From the NCBI GenBank assembly GCA_900547765.1, contig URIA01000009.1, positions 1 through 52,089 on the forward strand: a stretch of 52,089 nucleotides of DNA, written 5' to 3'. The notes beneath the pieces are model-generated. The model was not told the origin of the DNA and did no database searches. It saw only the letters and a program-made list of their open reading frames with translations. Made by a program: the position numbers and the translations under genes. Positions 1 to 10,279 of the stretch are shown here, piece by piece (positions within the stretch are counted from its first letter, which is position 1; the number at the start of each line of letters is the position of its first letter). The DNA comes from an uncultured Collinsella sp. (GTDB lineage Bacteria; Actinomycetota; Coriobacteriia; Coriobacteriales; Coriobacteriaceae).

Positions 1-26
1 AAATCCAAGGGTTATACCCTAAGAGC

Positions 27-52
27 AAACCACCCCTTTTAGGGGTGGTTTT
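27..52. terminator. Rho-independent terminator, probably bidirectional
   Basis: An 11-bp perfect stem (27-37 with 41-51) has a 3-base loop and T-rich sequence on one side, A-rich on the other. It lies just past the end of birA, which reads leftward, so it can end birA and any rightward gene outside the window. Confidence 0.8.
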
Positions 53-111
53 GATTTTGAATGATGGTTTGGACTGCGGGGTAATGCTGCCGAGTAGGTG
101 GTTGCGGCGCC

Positions 112-888
112 CTATTCGCTCATGGGACGCAGCGATGCCTCCTCAAAATGGAAAGATCGAAAGCCGTCTTCCGTTTCGATGCACGCGCGACCAAAGCCAT
201 CGACCGTTTTAAAGATGCCACGCGCCAGCTCGTCACCGACAGGGGAACGGGCGATAACGGTTTCCCCTATCCAATTGAGGTGAGCTACATAATCATCGTG
301 GACGGGCGCGAGCGGTCCGGCGTCTTCTTCCATGGCGTTGAGGCGTTCTGCCCACGCATCTACAGCGTTCACGACTGCGTGATAGACCTGTTTGAGTAGC
401 ACATCGACGGCGGGAACGTTCTCGTTGAGATACGAGAGACCGATTGCGGGCAGGCCGCCATCGGGAACCTCCGCGGGCACATAGTTCACGTTGACGCCGA
501 TGCCACAGACCGCAAAGGGGCTGCCTTCGTTATCGCGTGCGGCCTCGACCAGAATGCCGCCGAGTTTGCGTCCACTCGCGACCAGGTCGTTGGGCCATTT
601 GAGGCCAATCTCGTTTGCAAGACCCTGCTTTTCGAGTGCTTCGAGCACCGCTAGGCCGCTGACAGCGGCAAGACCAGAGTACTTTGCGGGATTAACGCAT
701 GGACGCAGGACAATCGAAAGCAATAGGTTGCCGGCGGTTGAGTCCCACTTGTGCCCGCGCCGACCGCGTCCTGCTGTCTGAGCCCGGGCGGCAAGTCCTG
801 TGCCGTGCGGCGCCCCCTGTTTTCCTGCTTCGAGCAGGTCATCGTTGGTCGATCCGGTTACGTCGACCACTGTTAAACGTAAATCCAT
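112..888 (-). CDS. birA: Biotin--[acetyl-CoA-carboxylase] ligase, short form without DNA-binding domain
   Basis: This 258-residue protein should activate biotin with ATP and attach it to the lysine of the biotin carrier protein AccB, encoded 5 kb away in the divergent operon. The N-terminus goes straight into the catalytic domain: GSTNDD near residue 12 and the adenylate-binding loop AGRGRRGHKW near residue 39, followed by the KWPNDL motif that is typical of the family. The winged-helix repressor domain of E. coli BirA is absent, so this copy is a class I ligase and cannot itself act as a biotin repressor. An AGGAGGT ribosome binding site lies 11-12 bases before the ATG. The gene is transcribed away from fabH across a 176-bp intergenic region and ends at the terminator at 27-52. 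Confidence 0.93.
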   Translation of the reverse strand: MDLRLTVVDVTGSTNDDLLEAGKQGAPHGTGLAARAQTAGRGRRGHKWDSTAGNLLLSIVLRPCVNPAKYSGLAAVSGLAVLEALEKQGLANEIGLKWPNDLVASGRKLGGILVEAARDNEGSPFAVCGIGVNVNYVPAEVPDGGLPAIGLSYLNENVPAVDVLLKQVYHAVVNAVDAWAERLNAMEEDAGPLAPVHDDYVAHLNWIGETVIARSPVGDELARGIFKTVDGFGRACIETEDGFRSFHFEEASLRPMSE

Positions 889-982
889 AACAGCTGGTAC
901 CTCCTAAGGTAATAAGGCAATCGCGTAATGGTGTCGAGAGATAGACACAATGTGAAGCCTTTGTCGCATTTGGACAATTTAA

Positions 983-1047
983 TGTTAACACGTCAACAAA
1001 GACTGAAATGCGTTATCCTCTCTTGGTCGATGTAAACACGTCAACAA
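983..1047. promoter_or_regulatory. Two copies of a 16-bp palindromic operator-like site upstream of fabH
   Basis: TGTTAACACGTCAACA at 983-998 recurs as TGTAAACACGTCAACA at 1031-1046, starting 48 bp apart, with one base changed; both are followed by another A. Each copy is a near-palindrome of the form TGTTrACryGTyAACA. The second copy ends seven bases before the fabH ribosome binding site and the first lies where a promoter is expected. The arrangement is that of a dimeric repressor site. The cognate regulator is unknown: the birA in this window lacks a DNA-binding domain, and I do not recognise the motif as FapR or FabT type. Confidence 0.55.
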
Positions 1048-1064
1048 CTCAAAGGAGGTTAGTG

Positions 1065-2024
1065 ATGGGTTTCACGATTCTTGGAACAGGTTCGGCACTT
1101 CCTGAGCGCAGTGTTTCCAATGACGAGCTGTCTGAGTTCCTCGATACCTCGGATGAGTGGATTTTTACTCGCACCGGTATCAAGAGTCGCCACGTCTGCA
1201 CCACCGAGTCACTTGACGACCTTGCCGTAGCGGCGAGCGAGCGGGCACTTCAGGTGTCCGGAATCGACGCGAGCCAGTTGGATCTGATCGTCTGCTCGAC
1301 GACGACGGGTGACCACCTTGTTCCCGCCGAGGCGTGTGCCGTTGCTGAGCGACTGGGCGCGACGTGCCCTGCCTTCGATGTCTCGGCTGCCTGCGCCGGC
1401 TTCGTATTTGCGCTCGATGTTGCCGAGGGCTATATCGCCCGAGGACGAGCCAAGCATGTGCTTGTCGTTGCCGCCGAGCAGATGACGCGCGCGCTCGACT
1501 GGACCGACCGCGCCACCTGTGTGCTCTTTGGCGATGGGGCAGGCGCCGCGGTGATTGAGGCTGGGGGAGACAGCCCCCTTGCCGTTGAGCTTTCGACGGC
1601 GCCCGACGTCGAGACGTTGTGCGTTCCCGGTCTGGTCGGCACCTCGCCGTTTAAGGCCTCCGCAGATAGCGAGAGCGTGCTGTCCATGAATGGCCGCCGC
1701 GTGTTCAAGTTCGGCGTCAACGCGATTTGCGACACGGTCCATAAGCTTGCGAGCGATGCGGGCATTTCGGTCGAGGACATCGACCATTTTGTATTCCATC
1801 AGGCTAACGAACGAATCCTGAGTCAGGCGGTCAAGCGCCTCGGTGTGCCAGACAAGCGCGTGGTTCGAACGCTGCGCGAGACCGGCAACATTTCGAGCGC
1901 ATGCATTCCGCTTGCCCTCGACCGGCTGGCAAACGCCGGTGCACTTCACACGGGCGACACCATCACCCTCGTTGGATTTGGCGCCGGTCTGGATATAGGT
2001 GGCTATCTACTTCGTTGGAAGTAG
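1065..2024 (+). CDS. fabH: 3-oxoacyl-ACP synthase III (KAS III)
   Basis: FabH condenses an acyl-CoA primer with malonyl-ACP and starts fatty acid synthesis in the cytoplasm. The catalytic triad is visible: Cys110 in SAACAGF, His245 in FHQAN and Asn275 in GNISSA. The 319-residue length is normal. I chose the ATG at 1065 because AGGAGG at 1053-1058 sits six bases upstream; an in-frame ATG at 1008 lies upstream of the second operator copy and would add 19 residues unlike the family. It is the first gene of the fatty acid operon and is followed after about 50 bases by acpP. Primer preference (acetyl or branched) cannot be read from the sequence. Confidence 0.95.
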   Translation: MGFTILGTGSALPERSVSNDELSEFLDTSDEWIFTRTGIKSRHVCTTESLDDLAVAASERALQVSGIDASQLDLIVCSTTTGDHLVPAEACAVAERLGATCPAFDVSAACAGFVFALDVAEGYIARGRAKHVLVVAAEQMTRALDWTDRATCVLFGDGAGAAVIEAGGDSPLAVELSTAPDVETLCVPGLVGTSPFKASADSESVLSMNGRRVFKFGVNAICDTVHKLASDAGISVEDIDHFVFHQANERILSQAVKRLGVPDKRVVRTLRETGNISSACIPLALDRLANAGALHTGDTITLVGFGAGLDIGGYLLRWK

Positions 2025-2076
2025 TCGCACATAGGAAATAAAAACGCCCCTAGGGCACAAACAAAGGAGAACTACC

Positions 2077-2313
2077 ATGGCAGATCAGAAGACCTTCGAG
2101 CGCGTTTGCGATGTTATCCGCGAGACCGCCGGTCTTGACGACGTCGAGATGAAGCCCGAGTCCACGCTCGAGGAGATTGGTCTCGACAGTCTGGGCACCG
2201 TCGAGATCCTCGTCGCCGTTGAGGACGAGTTTGGCATCCAGCTCGATACCGAGGAGAACCCCAAGACGGTCGGCGAGTTCGCCGATACGGTCGAGGCGGC
2301 ATTGGAGAAGTAG
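2077..2313 (+). CDS. acpP: Acyl carrier protein
   Basis: This 78-residue acidic protein carries growing acyl chains on 4'-phosphopantetheine. The attachment site is Ser38 in the conserved GLDSLG motif, followed by the helix II sequence that contacts the Fab enzymes. Strong AAAGGAGA Shine-Dalgarno sequence precedes the ATG. It sits between fabH and fabK and is nearly contiguous with fabK (two bases apart), so the two are very probably translated from one message. Confidence 0.96.
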   Translation: MADQKTFERVCDVIRETAGLDDVEMKPESTLEEIGLDSLGTVEILVAVEDEFGIQLDTEENPKTVGEFADTVEAALEK

Positions 2314-2315
2314 AG

Positions 2316-3260
2316 ATGCTCAAGACTCCTCTCTGCGATCTGCTCGGCATCGAAAAGCCCGTGTTCCAGGGCGGTATGGCCTGGATCGCCGACGCCTCGC
2401 TGGCGTCCGCAGTGTCCGAGGCGGGCGGCTTAGGGATTATCGCGGCCATGAACGCCGACGCCAACTGGCTGCGCGACCAGATTCATGAGCTGCGCGCCAG
2501 GACGGATAAGCCCTTTGGCGTCAACGTCATGCTCATGAGCCCGTTTGCCGACGAGGTCGCGCGGGTCGTGATTGACGAGCGGGTGCCGGTCGTCGTGACG
2601 GGTGCCGGCAATCCCACCAAGTACATGAAGGCGTGGAACGAGGCGGGCATCAAGGTCATCCCGGTCGTTGCCTCGGTGGCGCTGGCGCGCCTCGTGGCGC
2701 GTCGTGGAGCCACTGCCGTGGTTGCCGAGGGTACCGAATCAGGCGGCCATATTGGCGAGACCTCGACGATGGCACTGGTGCCGCAGGTTGTCGATGCGGT
2801 CGATATTCCCGTGGTTGCGGCTGGCGGTATCGCCGATGGCCGCGGCGTGGCGGCCGCCTTTATGCTGGGCGCCGCCGGCGTGCAGGTGGGTACGCGCTTT
2901 CTGATCGCAGATGAGTGCACCGTATCGGAGCAGTACAAGGAGATGGTCCTGAAGGCCAACGACACCTCGACGCGTGCGACCGGCCGCTCGACGGGACACC
3001 CGGTGCGTGCCCTCAAGAGCCCCTTCACCAACGCCTACGCCAAGAGCGAGGCGGCGGGCGTAAGCGTCGAGGAGCTCGGGGCCATGGGCACGGGCGCCCT
3101 TCGCAAGGCCGCCAAGGACGGCAATTACGAAGAGGGCTCGTTTTTGTGTGGACAGATTGCCGGCATGGTCAACGAGCGCCAAAGTGCACGTGAAATCGTT
3201 GACGACCTGGTCGATGGCGCCGAGCACGTCCTGAAGGGTGCGTGCGCATGGGTGGCGTAG
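2316..3260 (+). CDS. fabK: Enoyl-ACP reductase II, FMN-dependent
   Basis: FabK carries out the last reduction of each elongation cycle, turning trans-2-enoyl-ACP into acyl-ACP with NAD(P)H and FMN. The protein is a nitronate monooxygenase-fold TIM barrel of 314 residues. It shows the N-terminal VFQGGMAWI flavin segment, the GTESGGHIGETSTM segment with the conserved histidine, and AAGGIADGRG plus GAAGVQVGTRF phosphate-binding loops. The operon position between acpP and fabD separates it from 2-nitropropane dioxygenase paralogues. No fabI occurs in this cluster, so this looks like the main enoyl reductase. The end overlaps the fabD start. Confidence 0.93.
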   Translation: MLKTPLCDLLGIEKPVFQGGMAWIADASLASAVSEAGGLGIIAAMNADANWLRDQIHELRARTDKPFGVNVMLMSPFADEVARVVIDERVPVVVTGAGNPTKYMKAWNEAGIKVIPVVASVALARLVARRGATAVVAEGTESGGHIGETSTMALVPQVVDAVDIPVVAAGGIADGRGVAAAFMLGAAGVQVGTRFLIADECTVSEQYKEMVLKANDTSTRATGRSTGHPVRALKSPFTNAYAKSEAAGVSVEELGAMGTGALRKAAKDGNYEEGSFLCGQIAGMVNERQSAREIVDDLVDGAEHVLKGACAWVA

Positions 3261-4174
3261 CGTTTCTGTTTGCCGGCCAGGGCGCCCAGCACCCCGCGAT
3301 GGGCGTCGACCTGATCGAGGCATCGCCGGCCGCCGCCGAGGTGTTCGCCATTGCCGACGAGGTGCGCCCGGGGACCAGTGAGCAGTGCCGAAGCGCCTCC
3401 AAGGAGGAACTCTCGCAGACCGAGAACACGCAGCCGTGCGTGTTCGTTCACGATCTGGCAGCGGCTGCCGCCCTGCGTGAGCGCGGCGTGGTGCCTGCCG
3501 CCTGTGCGGGTTTTTCGCTTGGCGAGGTCGCCGCGCTCACCTTTGCGGGGGCGTTCGATACGCGAGCGGGCTTTGAGCTCGTGTGCGAGCGCGCGGCGCT
3601 GATGGCCGCGGCTGCCGAGCGCCATCCGGGCGGCATGCGCGCCGTCATCAAGCTCGATGCGGCGCAAGTCGAGAACCTGGCAAAACAGGCCGGCGAGGAC
3701 TGCTGGCCGGTCAACTACAACAGTCCGCAGCAGACGGTTGTTGCCGGAGCGCCCGAGGCGCTGCAGGAGCTCGACGTCCTAGTAAAAGAGGCTGGCGGCC
3801 GCGCTATGAAAGTCGCGGTGTCGGGCGCATTTCATAGCCCCTATATGGCCGAGGCGACTGAGGGGCTGGCGACGTATATCCAAGCCGGCCACGCGCCGTC
3901 ACCGCTGCTGATTCCGGTCATGGCAAACATGACGGCGGCGCCCTATCCGGCGGACCCGCGAGCGGCATCGGATGTCTTGGCCAATCAGGTGAGTCATGCC
4001 GTTCGTTGGGTCGACACGCTGCATACTCTGCAGAATCAGGGCATCGACACGTTTATTGAGGTCGGCCCTGGCAAAACGCTGTCGGGCCTGGTCAAGCGTA
4101 CGCTGAGCGACGTTCGCGTGTATTCGTGCGAAACGGCCGAGCAGGTCGCAGCTATTGCCGACGAGCTCGCATAG
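3248..4174 (+). CDS. fabD: Malonyl-CoA:ACP transacylase
   Basis: FabD moves malonyl from CoA to ACP. Visible motifs are GQGAQ at residues 10-14, the nucleophile Ser90 in AGFSLGE (phenylalanine where histidine is more usual) and catalytic His196 in GAFHSPYM. The 308-residue length is typical. The ATG at 3248 is preferred because an AAGGG sequence lies nine bases upstream; a GTG at 3242 is also in frame. Either start lies inside the end of fabK, so the two genes overlap by 13-19 bases and are probably translationally coupled. Confidence 0.93.
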   Translation: MGGVAFLFAGQGAQHPAMGVDLIEASPAAAEVFAIADEVRPGTSEQCRSASKEELSQTENTQPCVFVHDLAAAAALRERGVVPAACAGFSLGEVAALTFAGAFDTRAGFELVCERAALMAAAAERHPGGMRAVIKLDAAQVENLAKQAGEDCWPVNYNSPQQTVVAGAPEALQELDVLVKEAGGRAMKVAVSGAFHSPYMAEATEGLATYIQAGHAPSPLLIPVMANMTAAPYPADPRAASDVLANQVSHAVRWVDTLHTLQNQGIDTFIEVGPGKTLSGLVKRTLSDVRVYSCETAEQVAAIADELA

Positions 4175-4204
4175 TCCACAGGGCTGTAACCCGAAAGGAA
4201 TGAC

Positions 4205-4978
4205 ATGGGCAACTTGAACAACGGCGCGCTCGAGCGCAACGACTCACGTCGCGTGGCACTGGTCACGGGCGGCTCGCGGGGTATCGGCCGCGCCTGCGCT
4301 GTCGGTCTGGCGGAGGACGGCTTTGATATCGCCGTCGTCTATGCCGGCAGCGTCGATGCGGCGCGCAAGACGTGCGAAGCCTGTGAGGCGGTTGGCGCCA
4401 CGGCACGCGCATATCAATGCGACGTGACCGATCCCGCTGCCGTCAACGCGTGCGTGGAAGCGGTCCTCAACGACTTTGGTTCCATTTGGGCGCTCGTCAA
4501 CAACGCCGGCATCACCCGCGATGGCCTGCTCATACGCATGGGCGATGACGCATTCGATCGCGTGCTCGATGTCAATCTCAAGGGAACATTCAATATGACG
4601 CGCGCGCTCGCCAAGACCTTTATGCGCCAGCGCGGCGGTTGCGTCGTCAACATGAGCTCGGTCGTGGGCCTGATGGGCAATGCCGGGCAAGCCAACTACG
4701 CTGCTTCCAAGGCAGGCGTGATAGGGCTTACCAAGGCGGTGGCGCGCGAGCTTGCGCCTCGTGGCGTACGAGCGAACGCGGTCGCCCCCGGGTTTGTCGA
4801 GACAGATATGACGGCAAAGCTCTCGGAGAAGGTTCGCGCGGCAACCGAGGAGCAGATTCCCCTAAAGCGCATGGCGCGCCCCGAGGAAGTGGCCGGCGTG
4901 GTGCGCTTTTTGGCGAGCGATGCGGCTGCCTACATTACGGGCGGGGTCGTACGCGTTGACGGCGGAATGGCGATGTAG
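4205..4978 (+). CDS. fabG: 3-oxoacyl-ACP reductase, SDR family
   Basis: FabG reduces 3-oxoacyl-ACP to 3-hydroxyacyl-ACP with NADPH. It is a classical short-chain dehydrogenase of 257 residues: cofactor loop TGGSRGIGRA at 21-30, NNAG at 99-102, and the catalytic set Ser152, Tyr165, Lys169 in the arrangement YAASK. The C-terminal VRVDGGMAM is the usual FabG ending. The first ten or so residues are longer than in E. coli and may be an untemplated-looking tail; the ATG has a GAAAGGA ribosome binding site six bases away, so I keep it. Confidence 0.94.
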   Translation: MGNLNNGALERNDSRRVALVTGGSRGIGRACAVGLAEDGFDIAVVYAGSVDAARKTCEACEAVGATARAYQCDVTDPAAVNACVEAVLNDFGSIWALVNNAGITRDGLLIRMGDDAFDRVLDVNLKGTFNMTRALAKTFMRQRGGCVVNMSSVVGLMGNAGQANYAASKAGVIGLTKAVARELAPRGVRANAVAPGFVETDMTAKLSEKVRAATEEQIPLKRMARPEEVAGVVRFLASDAAAYITGGVVRVDGGMAM

Positions 4979-5017
4979 AAACCAGGGCCGAAGAACGGCT
5001 TGGATGAGGAGACCATG

Positions 5018-6265
5018 ATGGAACAGAGAGTTGCAATCACCGGCATCGGTGCCGTGTCGCCGCTCGGCAACACTGCGCTTGCCACCTGGGCGGCCATGTG
5101 CGCCGGCACGTGCGGCATCGGCCCGATCACGCACTTCGATACCGATGCGTTTGCCGTCAAGGTGGCGGGCGAGGTCAAGGGTTTTGACGGCAACGAGTAC
5201 TTTGGCAAGCGTGACGCCAAGCATCTCGACCCCTGCGTTCAGTTTGCGATGGCGGCTTCGGACGAGGCAATGCACGATGCGGGCTTTGATGTCGAAGGCG
5301 CCATCGATCGCGAGCGCCTGGGCGTCTACGTGGGGTCGGGCGTGGGCGGCATGCAGACGCTCGTCGACAACGTCCACACGATTGCCGACCGTGGGCCCCG
5401 CCGCGCATCGCCTTACATGATCGCGATGATGATCCCCAACATGGCATCGGGCAATATCGCAATCCGCCACAAGGCAAAGGGCCCGACCCTGCCCGTCGTG
5501 ACCGCCTGCGCGACCTCGGCCCATGCGGTGGGCGAGGCGTTCCGCGCCATCAAGCACGGCTATGCCGACGCGATCCTCGCGGGCGGTGCCGAGGCGGCCA
5601 TTATCCCCGATGCCGTTGCAGGCTTTACGTCCTGCCGCGCATTGACCACCAACCCCGATCCCGCGACGGCTTGCCGCCCGTTCGATGCAGACCGCGACGG
5701 CTTTGTGATGGGCGAGGGCGCCTGCGTGCTGGTGCTCGAGAGCATGGAACATGCGCAGGCGCGCGGTGCGCACATTTATGCCGAGGTCGTGGGCTACGGC
5801 AACACCGATGATGCCTACCACATCACGAGTCCCGATCCCGAGGCTGCCGGCATTGCCCGTGCGATATCGCTGGCGGTGGCCGAGGGCGACGTCAAGCTTT
5901 CCGAGGGCCTCTACATCAATGCCCACGGCACCTCGACCAAGCTCAACGATTCGTCCGAGACGGCGGGCATCAAGCGAGCGCTCGGCGAGGATGCGGCGCG
6001 CGCCGCACATGTCTCGTCGACCAAGTCGATGACCGGCCACATGATCGGTGCCACGGGTGCCATCGAGGTCATGGCCTGCGCCATGGCGCTCGAGCAGGGC
6101 GTGGTGCCCCCGACCATCAACTACCACACGCCCGATCCCGCCTGCGATCTTGACTACACGCCCAATCGCGCGGTTCGCGCCGACCTCACCTGGGCGCTTT
6201 CGACCAACCTGGGCTTTGGCGGACACAACGCCGCCATCGCGCTGCGTAGATATACAAGGAGCTAG
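5018..6265 (+). CDS. fabF: 3-oxoacyl-ACP synthase II (KAS II)
   Basis: FabF elongates acyl-ACP with malonyl-ACP. The Cys-His-His triad is visible: Cys164 in TACATSAHA, His303 in NAHGTST and His341 in TGHMIGATGA. The start is set by AGGAG at 5007-5011 with six bases to the ATG at 5018; the ATG at 5015 and a TTG at 5000 are also in frame but have poor spacing. The 415-residue length is standard. fabB is not present in this cluster, so how unsaturated chains would be made, if they are, is not shown here. Confidence 0.95.
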   Translation: MEQRVAITGIGAVSPLGNTALATWAAMCAGTCGIGPITHFDTDAFAVKVAGEVKGFDGNEYFGKRDAKHLDPCVQFAMAASDEAMHDAGFDVEGAIDRERLGVYVGSGVGGMQTLVDNVHTIADRGPRRASPYMIAMMIPNMASGNIAIRHKAKGPTLPVVTACATSAHAVGEAFRAIKHGYADAILAGGAEAAIIPDAVAGFTSCRALTTNPDPATACRPFDADRDGFVMGEGACVLVLESMEHAQARGAHIYAEVVGYGNTDDAYHITSPDPEAAGIARAISLAVAEGDVKLSEGLYINAHGTSTKLNDSSETAGIKRALGEDAARAAHVSSTKSMTGHMIGATGAIEVMACAMALEQGVVPPTINYHTPDPACDLDYTPNRAVRADLTWALSTNLGFGGHNAAIALRRYTRS

Positions 6266-6268
6266 AGC

Positions 6269-6742
6269 ATGGATTCCAAAAGACTTGCCGAGATAGCCGA
6301 TGTGATGGAGGACCGCGGCCTCACGCGCGTGCGTGTTGAGGAGCCCGATGGCACCGCGGTCGAACTCGAGCGCGCGAGTGCAGCGCAGCCGGTTGCCGTG
6401 CCCATGCCTATGCCGGGTGCCGTGACCGCTCCAGTATCAGCTCCCGCAGTCGCGCCTGCCGCACCGGAGCCCGCCGCGCAGGCGCCTGCCGCCGCACCGG
6501 AGCCCAAGGGCACCGAGGTGGCCGCTCCCATGGTCGGCGTTTTCTATGCTGCCCCGGCGCCGGGCGACGAGCCGTTTGTGCGCGTGGGCTCCAAGGTCAA
6601 GGCCGGCGAGACCCTCTGCATCATCGAGGCCATGAAGGTCCTCAACGAGGTGACGGCAGAGGCGGATGGCGAGGTGCTCGAGATCTGCGTGGCCGACGGC
6701 GACCTCGTGGAGTTTGGCAGCTGCCTCATGAGGATCGGATAG
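6269..6742 (+). CDS. accB: Biotin carboxyl carrier protein of acetyl-CoA carboxylase
   Basis: AccB carries carboxybiotin between the biotin carboxylase AccC and the carboxyltransferase AccDA. Residues 1-36 form the N-terminal domain, about 37-80 are a Pro/Ala-rich flexible linker, and about 82-157 are the biotinyl domain with the biotinylated Lys123 in EAMKVLNEV. It begins three bases after fabF and is followed by fabZ, an order seen in many bacteria. It is the expected substrate of the BirA encoded at the left end. Confidence 0.95.
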   Translation: MDSKRLAEIADVMEDRGLTRVRVEEPDGTAVELERASAAQPVAVPMPMPGAVTAPVSAPAVAPAAPEPAAQAPAAAPEPKGTEVAAPMVGVFYAAPAPGDEPFVRVGSKVKAGETLCIIEAMKVLNEVTAEADGEVLEICVADGDLVEFGSCLMRIG

Positions 6743-6751
6743 GTGATATCC

Positions 6752-7174
6752 ATGAACAAAGAAGAGCTCAAGAAGCTGTTGCCGCATCGCGAGCCGATGC
6801 TTTTGCTCGACGAAGCCGAGCTGGTGGGCGACGAGGCCCACGGCAAGATCACGATTACGGGCGACGAGTACTTTTTGCAGGGGCATTTTCCGGGAAACCC
6901 GGTCGTCCCCGGCGTGATCCAGTGCGAGATGCTCGCCCAGAACTGCTGCGTGCTGCTGATGGGCGATGAGGAGGCGCGCGGCGCGACGCCGTTCTACACG
7001 AGTCTGGACAAGGTGCGCTTTAAGCGTCCGGTGCGCCCGGGCGACACGGTGGATCTGGTGTGCTCCATCACGCGTGCGCGCGGGCCGTTCCGCTTTGCGA
7101 CGGGTACCGCGAGCGTCAACGGTGAGGTTTGCTGCCGCGCCGATATGTCTTTTGCACTCATGCACGAAAGTTAA
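6752..7174 (+). CDS. fabZ: 3-hydroxyacyl-ACP dehydratase
   Basis: FabZ removes water from 3-hydroxyacyl-ACP. It is a hot-dog fold protein of 140 residues with the catalytic His45 in GHFPGNPVVPG and Glu59 in QCEM. I use the ATG at 6752, which has AGGTGAT at 6741-6747 as a ribosome binding site; the GTG at 6743 directly after the accB stop would overlap that site. The gene lies between accB and accC. Confidence 0.94.
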   Translation: MNKEELKKLLPHREPMLLLDEAELVGDEAHGKITITGDEYFLQGHFPGNPVVPGVIQCEMLAQNCCVLLMGDEEARGATPFYTSLDKVRFKRPVRPGDTVDLVCSITRARGPFRFATGTASVNGEVCCRADMSFALMHES

Positions 7175-7184
7175 GGAAGGCTTC

Positions 7185-8514
<1,330 letters not shown>

Positions 8515-8528
<14 letters not shown>

Positions 8529-10239
8529 GAAAGCGAAGACGGTCAACGTCCTCGAGGGGCCGATGACCGAGTCATGCGCCGAGTTTCCCGCGCGCCACGT
8601 GTTTATCAAGTGCCCGGAGTGCCGCCGTGTGATCGATGAGGCACGCCTGCACGACAACCTCGAGGTGTGCCCCCGTTGCGGCAAGCACTTTCGCGTGAGT
8701 GGGCGCGACCGTATGCGCATGACGGTCGACGAGGGCACGTTTGAGGAATGGGATGCTAATCTGGCGTCGGAGGACTTCCTCTCGTTTCCCGGTTATGCCG
8801 ACAAACTCAAGAGCGCGGGCGAGCGTTCGGGCGAGCGCGATGCCGTTGTGTGCGGCAGGGGCAAAATCTGCGGTTGCGATACCGCACTCTTCTTTATGGA
8901 TGCCAACTTTATGATGGGCTCGATGGGCTCCGTGGTGGGCGAGAAGATCTGTCGCACATTTGAGCATGCGACCGAGCTGGGATTGCCGGTTGTCGGCTTT
9001 ACCGTTTCGGGCGGTGCGCGCATGCAAGAGGGCGTGACATCGCTTATGCAGATGGCCAAGATTTCTGCGGCGGTTAGGCGCCACAGCGAGGCGGGCGGCC
9101 TGTATATCACGGTGCTCACCGACCCCACGACCGGCGGCGTAACCGCGAGCTTTGCCATGGAGGGCGACATTATCCTGGCCGAGCCCGATGCCCTGACGGC
9201 ATTTGCCGGCCCGCGCGTGATCGAGCAGAACATGCACAAGCGCCTGCCCAAGGGATTTCAGCGCTCCGAGTTTTTGCTGGAGCACGGCTTTTGCGATGCC
9301 GTTGTTCCGCGTGGCGAGATTGCGCTCACAGTGGGAGAGCTGCTGGCGCTGCACGAAGGGCACGCGCCTGGTCTGGGGGCTCCGCACGAGATCGTGCATA
9401 CAGGTCGCCGCGGCAAAAAGCTGGGACACTTGTTTAAGCGCTCGGCCGCACCAAAAAGCGCGCTCGAAATCGTCAAACAGACTCGCTCGGCGAACCGCGC
9501 CACGGCAGGCGAGATGATCTCGTTGGGTCTCGACGGATTCGTAGAGCTGCACGGCGACCGCTACTTTGGCGACGATGCTGCCGTGGTGGGCGGCATCGGC
9601 TGGAAAGACGGGCGACCCGTGACGGTTATCGCCATCGAGCGCGGTACCACGACCAAAGAGCGCATGCGTCGCAACTTTGGTATGGCACATCCCGAGGGCT
9701 ACCGCAAGGCACGTCGCCTGATGCACCAAGCCGAGAAATTTGGTCGGCCGGTTCTGTGCCTGGTTGATACTTCGGGCGCGTTTTGCGGCATCGGTGCCGA
9801 GGAGCGCGGCCAGGGCGAGGCGATTGCCCAGAATCTCATGGAGATGAGCGGCCTTAAGACGCCGATTGTCTCGGTGGTGACAGGCGAGGGCGGCTCTGGT
9901 GGCGCGCTGGCGCTGTCCGTGGCCGACCGCATCCTGATGCTCTCGAGCTCGGCCTATTCGGTCGTGAGCCCCGAGGCCTGTGCGTCGATCCTGTGGAAGG
10001 ATACCGAGCGCGCGAATGAGGCCGCTGAGGCGCTTAAGCTCACGGCCCCCGATCTGTTGGCGCTCGGCATCATCGACGGCATTGTTGACGATAGGGGCCT
10101 GTCGCATGAGGAGATCGCCGGTGTCGTCATGTCCTCGGCATTTGATGCCTTCGATACGCTTGGGCAGCTCGACGACGCGACCCTCACAAACCTCCGCTAC
10201 GAAAAGTACCGCGCAATCGGTCAGTACCGCACGATGTGA
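8515..10239 (+). CDS. accDA: Fused acetyl-CoA carboxylase carboxyltransferase, beta plus alpha (AccD-AccA)
   Basis: One 574-residue chain holds both carboxyltransferase halves that are separate proteins in E. coli. Residues about 30-290 are AccD-like, with a zinc ribbon of Cys33, Cys36, Cys52 and Cys55 and the crotonase-fold segment VSGGARMQEG. Residues about 312-574 are AccA-like, with LHGDRYFGDD, MAHPEGYRKA and GEGGSGGALA. The enzyme transfers the carboxyl group from AccB to acetyl-CoA to form malonyl-CoA. The start is uncertain: ATG at 8515 overlaps accC, and later ATGs at 8521 and 8563 are in frame and still precede the zinc ribbon. It is the last gene of the fatty acid operon. Confidence 0.93.
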
Positions 10240-10263
10240 CAAAGGGACAGTCCGCATGTCACA
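10235..10263. repeat. REP-like hairpin with GGGACAG core, copy 1
   Basis: TGTGAC at 10235-10240 pairs with GTCACA at 10258-10263 around AAAGGGACAGTCC. The element starts inside the accDA stop region. It covers a possible ATG at 10256 of the next gene, which is one reason to prefer the later start. A related copy lies at 11502-11530. Confidence 0.6.
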
Positions 10264-10279
10264 TTGGGAAAGGCGTTCC

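Noticed and set aside
983..1047. BirA operator
   Set aside because: The local BirA has no DNA-binding domain, and the half-site spacing differs from known BirA sites.
1209..1949. Long minus-strand open frames inside fabH and other high-GC genes
   Set aside because: They are mirror frames caused by GC-rich codons; the plus-strand genes have motifs, ribosome binding sites and operon context.
4862..6226. A 454-codon minus-strand open frame across fabG-fabF
   Set aside because: It has no recognisable domain, is rich in His, Arg and Gly, and lies opposite genes with intact catalytic residues.
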